A stretch of 51,069 nucleotides of DNA from Pseudomonas sp. PB101 (GTDB lineage: Bacteria > Pseudomonadota > Gammaproteobacteria > Pseudomonadales > Pseudomonadaceae). Within the stretch, counting starts at the first letter, position 1. Every line of letters begins with the position of its first letter. The notes beneath the pieces are model-generated. The model worked only from the letters and a program-made list of their open reading frames with translations. It did not search any database and was not told the origin of the DNA. The stretch spans positions 1 through 51,069 of the forward strand of contig NZ_RWIR01000058.1 in the NCBI RefSeq assembly GCF_009764265.1, given 5' to 3'. Positions 41,468 through 49,808 of the stretch are shown here, in pieces. A program made the position numbers and the translations under genes.

Positions 41468-42082
41468 ATGACACTCTCACTCGACCTGCTGCTGGGCTTC
41501 GCCCTGTTCGCCCTCGTCACCTCGATCACACCCGGTCCGAACAACACCATGTTGCTGGCATCCGGGGTGAACTTCGGCTTCAATCGCACGATTCCGCACA
41601 TGCTCGGCATCACCTGTGGTTTTTTTGTACTGGTGGTGGCGGTCGGCTTTGGCCTTGGCGCGGTATTCCAGACGTACCCTTTGCTCTACACCGTGCTGCG
41701 TTATGTGGGGGCGGCGTATTTGCTGTATCTGGCGTGGAAAATCGCCCATTCCGGCCCCATGTCGGAGAGTCAGCAAAGCGAGGCGAAACCGATCAGTTAT
41801 CTGGGCGCCGCCGCGTTCCAGTGGGTCAATCCCAAGGCCTGGATCATGGCCATTGGCGCCATCAGCACCTACACGCCGATGCAGGGTTACTTCACCAATG
41901 TGATCGTGATCGCGGCGGTTTTTGCCATCATCAACCTGCCGAGCGTCGGTGTCTGGGCCGCTTGCGGCACGCTGTTGCGCAGCGTTCTGAAGGATCGCCG
42001 CTGGCTGCGCCTGTTCAATTGGGGCATGGCCGCGCTGCTCGTGGTCTCGCTGTATCCGCTGTTGCTCGAAAGCTTTGGCTGA
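41468..42082 (+). CDS. LysE/RhtB-family amino-acid exporter
   Basis: A 204-residue membrane protein with about six hydrophobic segments and the family hallmark TSITPGPNNTMLLASG near residue 18. A second family block is FQWVNPKAWIMAIGAIS. Members export lysine, homoserine, threonine, cysteine pathway products or similar amino acids. The substrate cannot be told. The gene is followed 205 bp later by a cysteine desulfurase gene, so a link to cysteine export is possible but only inferred from proximity. Confidence 0.9.
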   Translation: MTLSLDLLLGFALFALVTSITPGPNNTMLLASGVNFGFNRTIPHMLGITCGFFVLVVAVGFGLGAVFQTYPLLYTVLRYVGAAYLLYLAWKIAHSGPMSESQQSEAKPISYLGAAAFQWVNPKAWIMAIGAISTYTPMQGYFTNVIVIAAVFAIINLPSVGVWAACGTLLRSVLKDRRWLRLFNWGMAALLVVSLYPLLLESFG

Positions 42083-42287
42083 CGCATTGCTTCAACCGGT
42101 TGCCCGATGCCTGTTAAGCTGACTTTTCAGGAGCGTTCCTACGCACTTTTAAATGAAGTAGTTCTTCTTTAACGGCATCCGATCAGGTATTGGTACGTTC
42201 TGAAAACAGCGCGCAGCTCACAAGGCTGCGCTTTGCCGTTTGCAGTCACGAGCTTCCTGATCCCGGAACACGCTCTGCGAGTCTTTT

Positions 42288-43445
42288 ATGAATAAACGTC
42301 CGTTGTATTTCGATTACGCCGCCACCACGCCGGTGGATGAGCGGGTCATCAAAGTGATGGTCGAGTGTCTGGGCTTTACCGGCAATTTCGGCAACCCGGC
42401 CTCCAGCTCCCATATCTTCGGCCAGCAGGCCCGGCTATCGGTGGAACAGGCGCGACGCCAGGTCGCCGAACTGGTCGGTGCGATGCCCGAGCAGATTGTC
42501 TGGACCTCAGGCGCCACCGAATCCAACAACCTCGCGCTCAAGGGCGTGGCCCAGGCCCGCGGTACCGGCGGCGGCCATATCATCACCAGCCAGATCGAAC
42601 ACAAAGCCATTCTCGATACCGCCAGGCAATTGCAGGATGCCGGTGTGGCCGTGACGTATCTGGTGCCGGACGCCGAGGGCCTGATCACTGCGCAGGCAGT
42701 CAGCGAAGCCATGCGCGAGGACACCTTCCTGGTGTCGCTGATGCTGGTCAACAACGAACTGGGTACCCTCAACGACATACCCGCCATTGGCCAGGTGGTG
42801 CGTGAGCGCGGGGCATTGTTCCATGTCGACGCCGCACAGGGTGCGGGCAAAGTGGCGATCGACCTCGCGCAGTGGCCGGTGGACCTGATGTCGTTTTCCG
42901 CGCACAAACTGTACGGCCCCAAGGGTATCGGTGCGTTGTATGTCGGGCCGCGTGCACAGCAGCGATTGCAGGCGCAGATCCATGGCGGCGGGCATGAGGG
43001 CGGTTTGCGCTCCGGCACCCTGGCGACCCATCAGATCGTGGCCATGGGTTCGGCATTCGCACTGGCGGCAGCGTCCTTCGATGAAGAGAAAGCCACCATC
43101 GTGCATTTGCGTGAGCGCTTGCTCGAGCAATTGCAGAGCATTCCCGGTGTGCGTCTCAACGGCAGCCCGACCCGGCGCATCCCCCATACCCTGAGCCTGA
43201 CCTTCAGTGAAGGCGAGTTCAACCCGGCGGCGTTACTGGCCTCGATCGCGTTTTCCGCGACCTCGGCCTGCAATTCCGCGAGCAACGCCCCATCCCATGT
43301 GCTGCTGGCCCTGGGGCATGATGCCCGTTCGGCCAGCCGCACCATTCGCTTGAGCCTCGGGCGCTTCACCACCGAGCAGGATATCGACCAGGCGGTTCAA
43401 CTGATCAAGGCAGCCTGCGCCAGTGCCCCGGCATTCTGGCAATAG
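42288..43445 (+). CDS. Cysteine desulfurase, NifS/IscS type
   Basis: A class V PLP enzyme of 385 residues with Schiff-base Lys207 (SFSAHKLYGPKG), PLP-binding VDAAQGAGKVAID and the persulfide loop Cys328 in SATSACNSAS. It removes sulfur from L-cysteine for Fe-S clusters or thiolated molecules. It is closer to IscS than SufS by the short SAC loop. No iscU, iscA or iscR is next to it, so it is an isolated second copy, not the main isc operon. The sulfur acceptor is unknown. The ATG at 42288 follows GAGTCTTTT; ribosome site weak. Confidence 0.9.
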   Translation: MNKRPLYFDYAATTPVDERVIKVMVECLGFTGNFGNPASSSHIFGQQARLSVEQARRQVAELVGAMPEQIVWTSGATESNNLALKGVAQARGTGGGHIITSQIEHKAILDTARQLQDAGVAVTYLVPDAEGLITAQAVSEAMREDTFLVSLMLVNNELGTLNDIPAIGQVVRERGALFHVDAAQGAGKVAIDLAQWPVDLMSFSAHKLYGPKGIGALYVGPRAQQRLQAQIHGGGHEGGLRSGTLATHQIVAMGSAFALAAASFDEEKATIVHLRERLLEQLQSIPGVRLNGSPTRRIPHTLSLTFSEGEFNPAALLASIAFSATSACNSASNAPSHVLLALGHDARSASRTIRLSLGRFTTEQDIDQAVQLIKAACASAPAFWQ

Positions 43446-43510
43446 GGCGAGGAAGCGCCGACATTGATCGGCGCTCAACAATAATGACCAAGTGGTTAGC
43501 AGGAGACACG

Positions 43511-45319
43511 ATGAATACGCAGTTTTCGATCAATGGATCGGTGCCCCAGCGCCTGGCGCAAACCCGCGAACTGATGAGCCGGGAGGGCATTCACGCCTTG
43601 CTGGTGCCGTCGGCCGACCCGCACCTGTCCGAATACCTGCCGGGTTACTGGCAGGGGCGCCAGTGGTTGTCGGGTTTCCATGGGTCGGTCGGTACCCTGA
43701 TCGTGACTGCGGATTTTGCCGGCGTCTGGGCCGACAGCCGTTATTGGGAGCAGGCGACCAAGGAACTCAAGGGCAGCGGCATTGACCTGGTCAAGCTGCA
43801 ACCCGGTCAACCCGGGCCACTGGAATGGCTAGCTGAGCAAACTCCCGAGGGTGGCGTTGTGGCAGTCGATGGCGCGGTCATGGCCGTGGCTTCGGCACGG
43901 ACCCTGGGCAGCAAACTTGAAGAGCGTGGCGCCCGTCTGCGCACCGACATCGACCTGTTGAGCGGTGTCTGGAGCGACCGCCCAGGTCTGCCGAACGAAC
44001 CGATCTATCAACACCTGCCACCGCAAGCGACGGTCAGTCGTGGCGAAAAACTCGCCCAACTGCGTGACACCCTCAAGGCGCGCGGTGCCGACTGGCATTT
44101 CATCGCCACACTGGATGACATCGCCTGGCTGTTCAACCTGCGCGGCGGCGACGTGTCGTTCAACCCGGTATTCGTTTCCTTTGCCCTGATCAATCAGCAA
44201 CAGGCCACGCTGTTCGTGGCCTTGAGCAAGGTCAGCGCCGAGTTGCGTGCAGTCCTCGAACAGGACGGCGTGACCTTGCGCGATTACAGCGAAGTCGCTG
44301 CCGCATTGCGTGCCGTGCCGAGTGGCGCGAGCCTGCAAGTCGACCCGGCGCGGGTCACCGCGGGGTTGCTGGACAACCTCGACAGCGGGGTGAAACTGAT
44401 CGAAGGCCTGAACCCGACGACCCTGGCCAAATCGCAAAAAAGCCTGGCCGATGCCGAACACATCCGCCAGGCCATGGAACAGGACGGTGCGGCGCTGTGC
44501 GAATTCTTCGCCTGGCTGGACTCGGCGCTGGGCCGCGAGCGCATCACCGAACTGACCATCGACGAAAAACTCACCGCGGCCCGTGAGCGCCGCCCGGATT
44601 ATGTGTCGCTGAGCTTCAATACCATCGCCGCGTACAACGCCAATGGCGCGATGCCGCACTACCACGCCACTGAAGAGGAACACGCGGTCATCGAAGGGGA
44701 CGGTCTGCTGTTGATCGACTCCGGTGGCCAGTACCTGGGCGGCACCACCGACATCACGCGGATGGTGGCAGTGGGCACGCCGACCGAAGAGCAGAAACGC
44801 GATTGCACCCGCGTGCTCAAGGGCGTGATTGCCTTGTCCCGCGCGCAGTTCCCCAAAGGCATTCTGTCGCCGCTGCTCGACGCCATCGCCCGCGCGCCCA
44901 TCTGGGCGGAAAGTGTCGACTATGGTCACGGCACCGGTCATGGCGTCGGTTACTTCCTCAACGTCCACGAAGGTCCGCAAGTCATCGCCTATCAGGCCGC
45001 ACCTGCACCGCAAACCGCGATGCAAACGGGCATGATCACGTCCATCGAGCCGGGCACCTACCGTCCGGGGCGTTGGGGTGTGCGCATCGAAAACCTGGCG
45101 ATGAACCGTGAGGCAGGCAAAAGCGAATTCGGCGAGTTTTTGCAGTTCGAAACGCTGACCCTGTGCCCGATCGACACGCGTTGCCTGGAAACATCGCTGC
45201 TGACCATAGAGGAAAAACAGTGGTTCAACGCCTACCACGCCGAAGTGCGCGAACGCCTGAGCCCATTGGTCGAGGGCGCCGCACTGGAGTGGCTCAATAC
45301 CCGCACCGCAGCTATTTGA
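43511..45319 (+). CDS. Xaa-Pro aminopeptidase (M24B family)
   Basis: A 602-residue aminopeptidase P of the long (eukaryote-like) type with two N-terminal creatinase-like domains and a C-terminal M24 domain. Metal ligands are visible: Asp in LIDSGGQYLGG, Asp in TTDITRM, His in GHGTGHGVGYFLNVHEGP, Glu in SIEPGTY and Glu in VRIENLA. It cleaves N-terminal residues before proline in the cytoplasm. AGGAGACACG precedes the ATG at 43511. It follows the cysteine desulfurase by 65 bp and overlaps the convergent LysR gene by 8 bp. Confidence 0.93.
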   Translation: MNTQFSINGSVPQRLAQTRELMSREGIHALLVPSADPHLSEYLPGYWQGRQWLSGFHGSVGTLIVTADFAGVWADSRYWEQATKELKGSGIDLVKLQPGQPGPLEWLAEQTPEGGVVAVDGAVMAVASARTLGSKLEERGARLRTDIDLLSGVWSDRPGLPNEPIYQHLPPQATVSRGEKLAQLRDTLKARGADWHFIATLDDIAWLFNLRGGDVSFNPVFVSFALINQQQATLFVALSKVSAELRAVLEQDGVTLRDYSEVAAALRAVPSGASLQVDPARVTAGLLDNLDSGVKLIEGLNPTTLAKSQKSLADAEHIRQAMEQDGAALCEFFAWLDSALGRERITELTIDEKLTAARERRPDYVSLSFNTIAAYNANGAMPHYHATEEEHAVIEGDGLLLIDSGGQYLGGTTDITRMVAVGTPTEEQKRDCTRVLKGVIALSRAQFPKGILSPLLDAIARAPIWAESVDYGHGTGHGVGYFLNVHEGPQVIAYQAAPAPQTAMQTGMITSIEPGTYRPGRWGVRIENLAMNREAGKSEFGEFLQFETLTLCPIDTRCLETSLLTIEEKQWFNAYHAEVRERLSPLVEGAALEWLNTRTAAI

Positions 45320-46220
45320 CCGGCTGCAACTCAGGCGCGTTATCCAGCGCCTGAGCCATAAAGTCGACAAAGGCTTTGACCCTGGCGGATTGGCGACGAT
45401 TCGCCGGGGATACGGCATGGATCGGCAGCGACAGCGTGTTGTAGTCCTGCAGAATCGCGACCACCCGGCCAGCAATCAGGTCTTCGCTGAACAACCACAC
45501 CGGTGACAGCGCAATTCCCAATCCCCCCAGCACCAGTTCGCGGATCGCCTCGGAATTGTTGCTCTGTGCATTGCCCTTGATCCGCACCTCGTGACGTTCC
45601 GCGTCTTTTGTGTAAGCCCACAGGTTCTGACTGCTCAGCAGGTTGAACATCAGGCAGTTGTGCCTGCCCAGTTCCTCTGGCGTTTGCGGCTGGCCGTTTT
45701 GCCTGAGGTAGTCAGGTGAGGCGACGGTCACCCGATGGGTGGTGCCGACAAGGCGAGCGATCAGGCCGCTGTCGTTCAGGGTGCCGATGCGGAAGGTGAC
45801 GTCCATCCCTTCGCTGACCAGGTCCTGGTTCTGATCACTCAATTGCAAATCTATCTGTACGTCGGGGTAGTGTTTGAGAAAGTCCGGCAACCGCGGGGCG
45901 ATCTGCAGGCGGCCGAAACTGACCGACGAACCGATTTTCAGCGCCCCGGCAACCCTTTCCCGACCGGACTGGAAGCTATGTTCTGCGGCATCCACGGCGG
46001 CCAGGATCGTCCGGCATTCGTTGTAATAGCGCTGACCTTCGTCTGTCAGGGATAACTTGCGGGTACTGCGGGCAATCAGCTTTCCGCCCAGTTGGCTTTC
46101 CAGCGCCTGCAGCACTTTGCTGATGGTCGGCTGGCTGGTCTGCAGCTCCCGGGCAACGGCGGAGAAACTGCCTCGTTCGACCACCCTCACGAAAATCGCC
46201 ATTGCGTTGAGTTTGTCCAC
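45312..46220 (-). CDS. LysR-family transcriptional regulator
   Basis: A LysR regulator of 302 residues. Helix-turn-helix: LNAMAIFVRVVERGSFSAVA and QTSQPTISKVLQALESQLGG. The C-terminal domain follows the usual periplasmic-binding fold (DFRIGTL-like ...VTFRIGTLNDSGLIARL). Start is uncertain: GTG at 46220 follows AGGAA, while ATG at 46232 is in frame but without ribosome site. It diverges from the quinone oxidoreductase gene 116 bp away and is the likely regulator of it. A hairpin inside its 3' end may end the convergent aminopeptidase transcript. Confidence 0.9.
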   Translation of the reverse strand: MDKLNAMAIFVRVVERGSFSAVARELQTSQPTISKVLQALESQLGGKLIARSTRKLSLTDEGQRYYNECRTILAAVDAAEHSFQSGRERVAGALKIGSSVSFGRLQIAPRLPDFLKHYPDVQIDLQLSDQNQDLVSEGMDVTFRIGTLNDSGLIARLVGTTHRVTVASPDYLRQNGQPQTPEELGRHNCLMFNLLSSQNLWAYTKDAERHEVRIKGNAQSNNSEAIRELVLGGLGIALSPVWLFSEDLIAGRVVAILQDYNTLSLPIHAVSPANRRQSARVKAFVDFMAQALDNAPELQPVK

Positions 46221-46336
46221 GGGATTCCTCATTGATGCCAAACAGGCATGATCACTATAGCGATATGGCGTCTTATCGGCAGGAGTTGAACGAATCAGGA
46301 TGGGTCCCACATCCACTTCTGACGGGACATGGCGAA

Positions 46337-47335
46337 ATGACTGACTCACTGAATATGCGCGCTCTGATGGTCGACTCTGCCAATGCGCCATTGCGTTTGG
46401 TATCCATTGCACGTCCGGAGCCCCAGGCCGGGCAGATATTAGTCAGGATCAAGGCCAGCGGCGTGAATCCGCTGGATGGAAAAATCCGCTGCGGGCAGGC
46501 GGCCCATGCTGCTCAACCATTGCCGGCGATAGTGGGAATGGATCTGGCCGGGACCGTAGAGGCGCTGGGGGAGGGCGTCAGTGGCTGGCTGCCGGGGGAT
46601 GAGGTGTACGCCATGGCCACCGGCATTGGCGGTATTCAAGGTTCATTGGCCGAATATGCGGCGGTCGATGCGCGACTGTTGGCTCGCAAACCGCACAACC
46701 TGAGCATGCGCGAGGCTGCCGGATTGCCGCTGGTGCTGATTACGGCGTGGGAAGGCCTGGTGGACCGGGCTCGCGTTCGAGCCGGGCAGAAGGTATTGAT
46801 TCATGGCGGTGCCGGTGGCGTCGGCCATGTCGCCGTGCAAATCGCCAGCGCTTTTGGCGCCGAGGTTTTTGCCACGGGCTCGGCCGGGCAACAAGCGATC
46901 ATCGAAGGGTTCGGCGCGACGTTCATCGATTACCGCAAGTCTTCGGTTGAGGACTATGTGGCTGAGCATACGGGCGGTGAGGGCTTCGACATTGTCTATG
47001 ACACAGTGGGGGGCGAAACCCTGGATGCCTCATTCAAGGCGGTACGGATGTATCACGGGCATGTGCTCAGTTGCCTTGGATGGGGGCAGCACAGTCTGGC
47101 ACCGCTTTCCTTTCGCGGGGCGACTTACTCCGGGGTCTTCACTTTGCTGCCGTTGCTGACGGGGCAGGGGCGCGAGCATCACGGCGAGATTCTGCGCGAT
47201 GCGGCGCGGTTGATCGAAGCGGGCAAGCTCGCGCCATTGCTTGACCCGCACTCGTTCACGCTGGAGTCCGCAGAGGCCGCCCATCAACTGCTCTTGTCGG
47301 GAGCGGCAAAGGGGCGGTTGGTGGTCGAGATCTAA
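46337..47335 (+). CDS. Zinc-free MDR-family quinone oxidoreductase-like dehydrogenase
   Basis: A 332-residue medium-chain dehydrogenase. N-terminal GroES-like domain includes KASGVNPLDGKIR and GMDLAGTVEALGEGV. The NADPH-binding domain has VLIHGGAGGVGHVAVQIA. The cysteine/histidine zinc ligands of alcohol dehydrogenases are missing, as in quinone/enone reductases. Likely reduces quinones or alpha,beta-enones. The start ATG at 46337 begins MTDSLNMRALMV; a longer frame to 46232 overlaps the regulator's start and is not used. Its end overlaps the convergent isomerase gene by four bases. Confidence 0.88.
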   Translation: MTDSLNMRALMVDSANAPLRLVSIARPEPQAGQILVRIKASGVNPLDGKIRCGQAAHAAQPLPAIVGMDLAGTVEALGEGVSGWLPGDEVYAMATGIGGIQGSLAEYAAVDARLLARKPHNLSMREAAGLPLVLITAWEGLVDRARVRAGQKVLIHGGAGGVGHVAVQIASAFGAEVFATGSAGQQAIIEGFGATFIDYRKSSVEDYVAEHTGGEGFDIVYDTVGGETLDASFKAVRMYHGHVLSCLGWGQHSLAPLSFRGATYSGVFTLLPLLTGQGREHHGEILRDAARLIEAGKLAPLLDPHSFTLESAEAAHQLLLSGAAKGRLVVEI

Positions 47336-47922
47336 CTCAAGGCTTCGAGTACGAAGTCCAGTCGGTCCTGGCCGAAATACAGCCGGTTATCGACAAACAT
47401 GCTCGGGGCTCCGAATACGCCTCGCTGTACGGCTTTTTCGGTGTTGTCCTTGAGCAGGGCTTTGACTTCTTCATCGGCAGTCAGGGCCAGTACCTCTTGT
47501 GGATCGAAACCGTTTTCGCTGAGCACTGCGGCGACGGTCGCCGGTTCGTCCAGGCTGCGACCGTCGACCCAAAGGGCCTTGAACAGGCAGTCGATGAAGG
47601 CGGCAAAGCGTTCAGGGTGGCGTAACTGCATGCCTGTCACGGCGCGCATCAGCATCAATGTGTTGATCGGGAAGTGCGGATTGAATTTCAGGGGCACGCC
47701 GTAGCGTTTGGCGTAGCGGTCCAGGTCCTGAAACATGTAGCGGCCCTTGGCCGGGACCGTCGCCGGAGAGGCATTGCCGGTGGCTTTGAACACTCCGCCC
47801 AGCAAGAGCGGTATGTAGATCAACTGGGTGTCAGTCTGTGCGCAGATCTTTGGCAGCTGGGTATAGGCCAGATAGGTGGCGGGGCTGCCGAGGTCGAAGT
47901 AGAACTCCACGGTTTTGCTCAT
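47332..47922 (-). CDS. DsbA-family 2-hydroxychromene-2-carboxylate isomerase-like protein
   Basis: A 196-residue thioredoxin-fold protein of the HCCA-isomerase/kappa-GST group. The catalytic serine replaces cysteine (Ser13 in FYFDLGSPATYLA). A GVFGAPSMFVDNRLYFGQDRL segment near the C terminus carries the cis-proline. True HCCA isomerases work in naphthalene breakdown; here no aromatic pathway genes are near, so the substrate is unknown, and a glutathione-dependent role is possible. ATG at 47922; TTG at 47928 is possible but less likely. It lies 36 bp after the SDR gene, in the same operon. Confidence 0.85.
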   Translation of the reverse strand: MSKTVEFYFDLGSPATYLAYTQLPKICAQTDTQLIYIPLLLGGVFKATGNASPATVPAKGRYMFQDLDRYAKRYGVPLKFNPHFPINTLMLMRAVTGMQLRHPERFAAFIDCLFKALWVDGRSLDEPATVAAVLSENGFDPQEVLALTADEEVKALLKDNTEKAVQRGVFGAPSMFVDNRLYFGQDRLDFVLEALS

Positions 47923-47958
47923 GTTCAAGGCGCTCGTCTTATTGTTGTCTGAGGGTAA

Positions 47959-48687
47959 TTACCAGCGTTCGCTCCAGGGGCGAAGGTCCAGCTCGAAGGT
48001 CCAGGCGTCGCGGGGCTGGCTGTGCAGGTACCAGTAGTTTTCGGCGATATGCTCGGGATTGAGGATGCCATCCTGTTCCTTGGTGGCGTATTTTTCGGGG
48101 AAGCTTTCGCGGATGAAGTCGGTATCGATCGCGCCGTCGACGACGACATGGGCAACGTGAATGTTCATCGGGCCAAGCTCTCGAGCCATGCTTTGCGCCA
48201 GCGCGCGAATGCCGTGCTTGGCACCGGCAAATGCAGCGAAGCCGGCAGCGCCACGCATGCCGGCGGTGGCGCCGGTGAACAGGATCGTGCCGCGCTGGCG
48301 CTTAGCCATGCGTTTGGCCACTTCACGCCCGTTGAGAAAACCCGAAAAACAGGCCATTTCCCAGATCTTGAAATACTTGCGGGCGGTTTCTTCGAGAATG
48401 CTGCACGGCACGTTGGCGCCGATGTTGAAGACAAAGGCTTCGATGGGGCCGATCTGGCTTTCGATTTGCTCGACCAGCGCGATCACGTCTTCCTCCTTGC
48501 GTGCATCGCAGGCAAAACCGTGGGCCTCGCCACCATCGGCCTTGATGGCATCCACCAATGGCTGGAGTTTGTCCGCGCTTCGGCGGGTGACGCAGGCGAC
48601 AAAACCTTCCTGGGCAAAACGCTTGGCAATGGCGCCGCCCGTGGCATCCCCTGCACCGACGACCAGTACGACCTTCTTGTTATTCAT
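47959..48687 (-). CDS. SDR-family protein with altered active site
   Basis: A 242-residue short-chain dehydrogenase-like protein. The nucleotide-binding motif VVGAGDATGGAIAKRFA and FNIGANVP segment are present. The catalytic Tyr of YxxxK is replaced by Phe (AAFAGAKHGIRALAQSM), and the Ser position reads Thr (LFTGATAG). It is therefore either a non-classical reductase or catalytically altered; this FAxAK form recurs in one SDR branch. It begins the two-gene operon that diverges from a TetR gene across two operator-like palindromes. Confidence 0.85.
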   Translation of the reverse strand: MNNKKVVLVVGAGDATGGAIAKRFAQEGFVACVTRRSADKLQPLVDAIKADGGEAHGFACDARKEEDVIALVEQIESQIGPIEAFVFNIGANVPCSILEETARKYFKIWEMACFSGFLNGREVAKRMAKRQRGTILFTGATAGMRGAAGFAAFAGAKHGIRALAQSMARELGPMNIHVAHVVVDGAIDTDFIRESFPEKYATKEQDGILNPEHIAENYWYLHSQPRDAWTFELDLRPWSERW

Positions 48688-48705
48688 GGGTAGATCCCTT
48701 TTTGG

Positions 48706-48733
48706 TAAACGATCGTTAACTAAACGAACGTTA
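48706..48733. promoter_or_regulatory. Tandem TetR operator-like palindromes
   Basis: TAAACGATCGTTA at 48706-48718 and TAAACGAACGTTA at 48721-48733 are direct copies 15 bp apart; each is a palindrome around CGATCG or CGAACG. They lie midway between the divergent SDR and TetR genes, where a repressor would control both. The first includes the perfect palindrome TAACGATCGTTA-like core AACGATCGTT. Confidence 0.7.
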
Positions 48734-48781
48734 TGCTACGATTGAACAGGCGTCAAGGTGATCAACTACGGGAGAAGGACA

Positions 48782-49342
48782 ATGCGTTACTCGGCCAGTC
48801 ACAAGCTGGAAACCAGGCAGAAGCTGCTGGAAAGCAGTGCGTTGTCGGCCAAGAAGTCCGGATTTTCAACGGTGGGGGTGGACGGCCTGATGAAAGCGAT
48901 TGGCTTGAGTGGCGGGGCCTTCTATAGCCACTTTTCGTCCAAGGACGAGTTGTTCGCCATCATTGTCGAGCGTGAGCTGGGACAAAGCCTGGCGCGGCTG
49001 GGGGTAGGACAGGACCGGGACAAGCTTGAGCGCTGCCTGAAACTGTACCTGAGCATGTCTCACGTCGAGAGTCCGGAAACCGGTTGTGCGCTACCGGCAT
49101 TGGGAGCGGAAATCGCCCGTTCCGACCTGGCGGTTCGGCAACAGGCAGAGCACTGGATTTGTCGGCTTCAGGAAAGTTGGGCGGGTGTCCTGCAAAGCGA
49201 CAGCCTGGCGTGGGCAATCCTGTCGCAATGCATTGGCGCGCTGGTCGTTGCGCGCATGCTGGCTAGCCCGGATATCCAGCGCACAGTGCTGAAGTCCAGC
49301 TACGACGAAATCGGCCGTCAGATCGCAAGCCCGAGAACCTGA
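48782..49342 (+). CDS. TetR-family transcriptional regulator
   Basis: A 186-residue TetR regulator. The helix-turn-helix is at about residues 25-65 (STVGVDGLMKAIGLSGGAFYSHFSSKDELF), and the rest is the ligand-binding domain (C-terminal TetR_C type). GGGAGAAGGACA precedes the ATG at 48782. It diverges from the SDR-isomerase operon and probably represses it via two tandem palindromes. The GAFYSHF form is common in regulators of reactive-electrophile or quinone response, such as AcuR/NemR-like proteins, but this specific link is inferred. Confidence 0.88.
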   Translation: MRYSASHKLETRQKLLESSALSAKKSGFSTVGVDGLMKAIGLSGGAFYSHFSSKDELFAIIVERELGQSLARLGVGQDRDKLERCLKLYLSMSHVESPETGCALPALGAEIARSDLAVRQQAEHWICRLQESWAGVLQSDSLAWAILSQCIGALVVARMLASPDIQRTVLKSSYDEIGRQIASPRT

Positions 49343-49357
49343 CTCGACGGCCCCTGC

Positions 49358-49639
49358 CTATTTGCAGATGACAATCATGCTGCGGCTGGTATAGCCGGCA
49401 GGATTGAGACCAAACGGATAATCACCGGGCTCTTCCACGGAGTCGCCCGACTTGGCGATGACCTTGTACCCCTTGGGCGCACAGGAGTTGGCGGCGCTGG
49501 CGTAGCACTTGTCCCAGGACGAAGACAGCCCCGAACAGTTGATATGTAACCCTTTCTTGCCGTGCTTGGTCTGTGTGTTGGAAGTCGCTGCGCAGCCCGC
49601 AATTGCAAGTACGGCGATCAGTATCAAAATTCGTTTCAT
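49358..49639 (-). CDS. Small cysteine-containing lipoprotein
   Basis: A 93-residue predicted lipoprotein: MKRILILIAVLAIAGC, with lipid-modified Cys16. The mature part has four further cysteines (INCSG, DKCYA, NSCAP, VICK) likely forming two disulfides. No known function. It opens from ATG 49639 after AAGGACAGTA and converges on the TetR gene with a 15-bp gap. Confidence 0.78.
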   Translation of the reverse strand: MKRILILIAVLAIAGCAATSNTQTKHGKKGLHINCSGLSSSWDKCYASAANSCAPKGYKVIAKSGDSVEEPGDYPFGLNPAGYTSRSMIVICK

Positions 49640-49808
49640 TACTGTCCTTATAGCGTCCCCGGGTCTTGTGCCCGAGTCTGACTGCATTCGCTTTCGCTTG
49701 AAGCGTACCGATATCCCTATCTGAAATTGTCCATGGCATGACTCTGGAGTGCGGGGCTAAACATGGCCTAATTGAGCGGCAAATACCAGACCCGCGTCAT
49801 ATCTGCTA

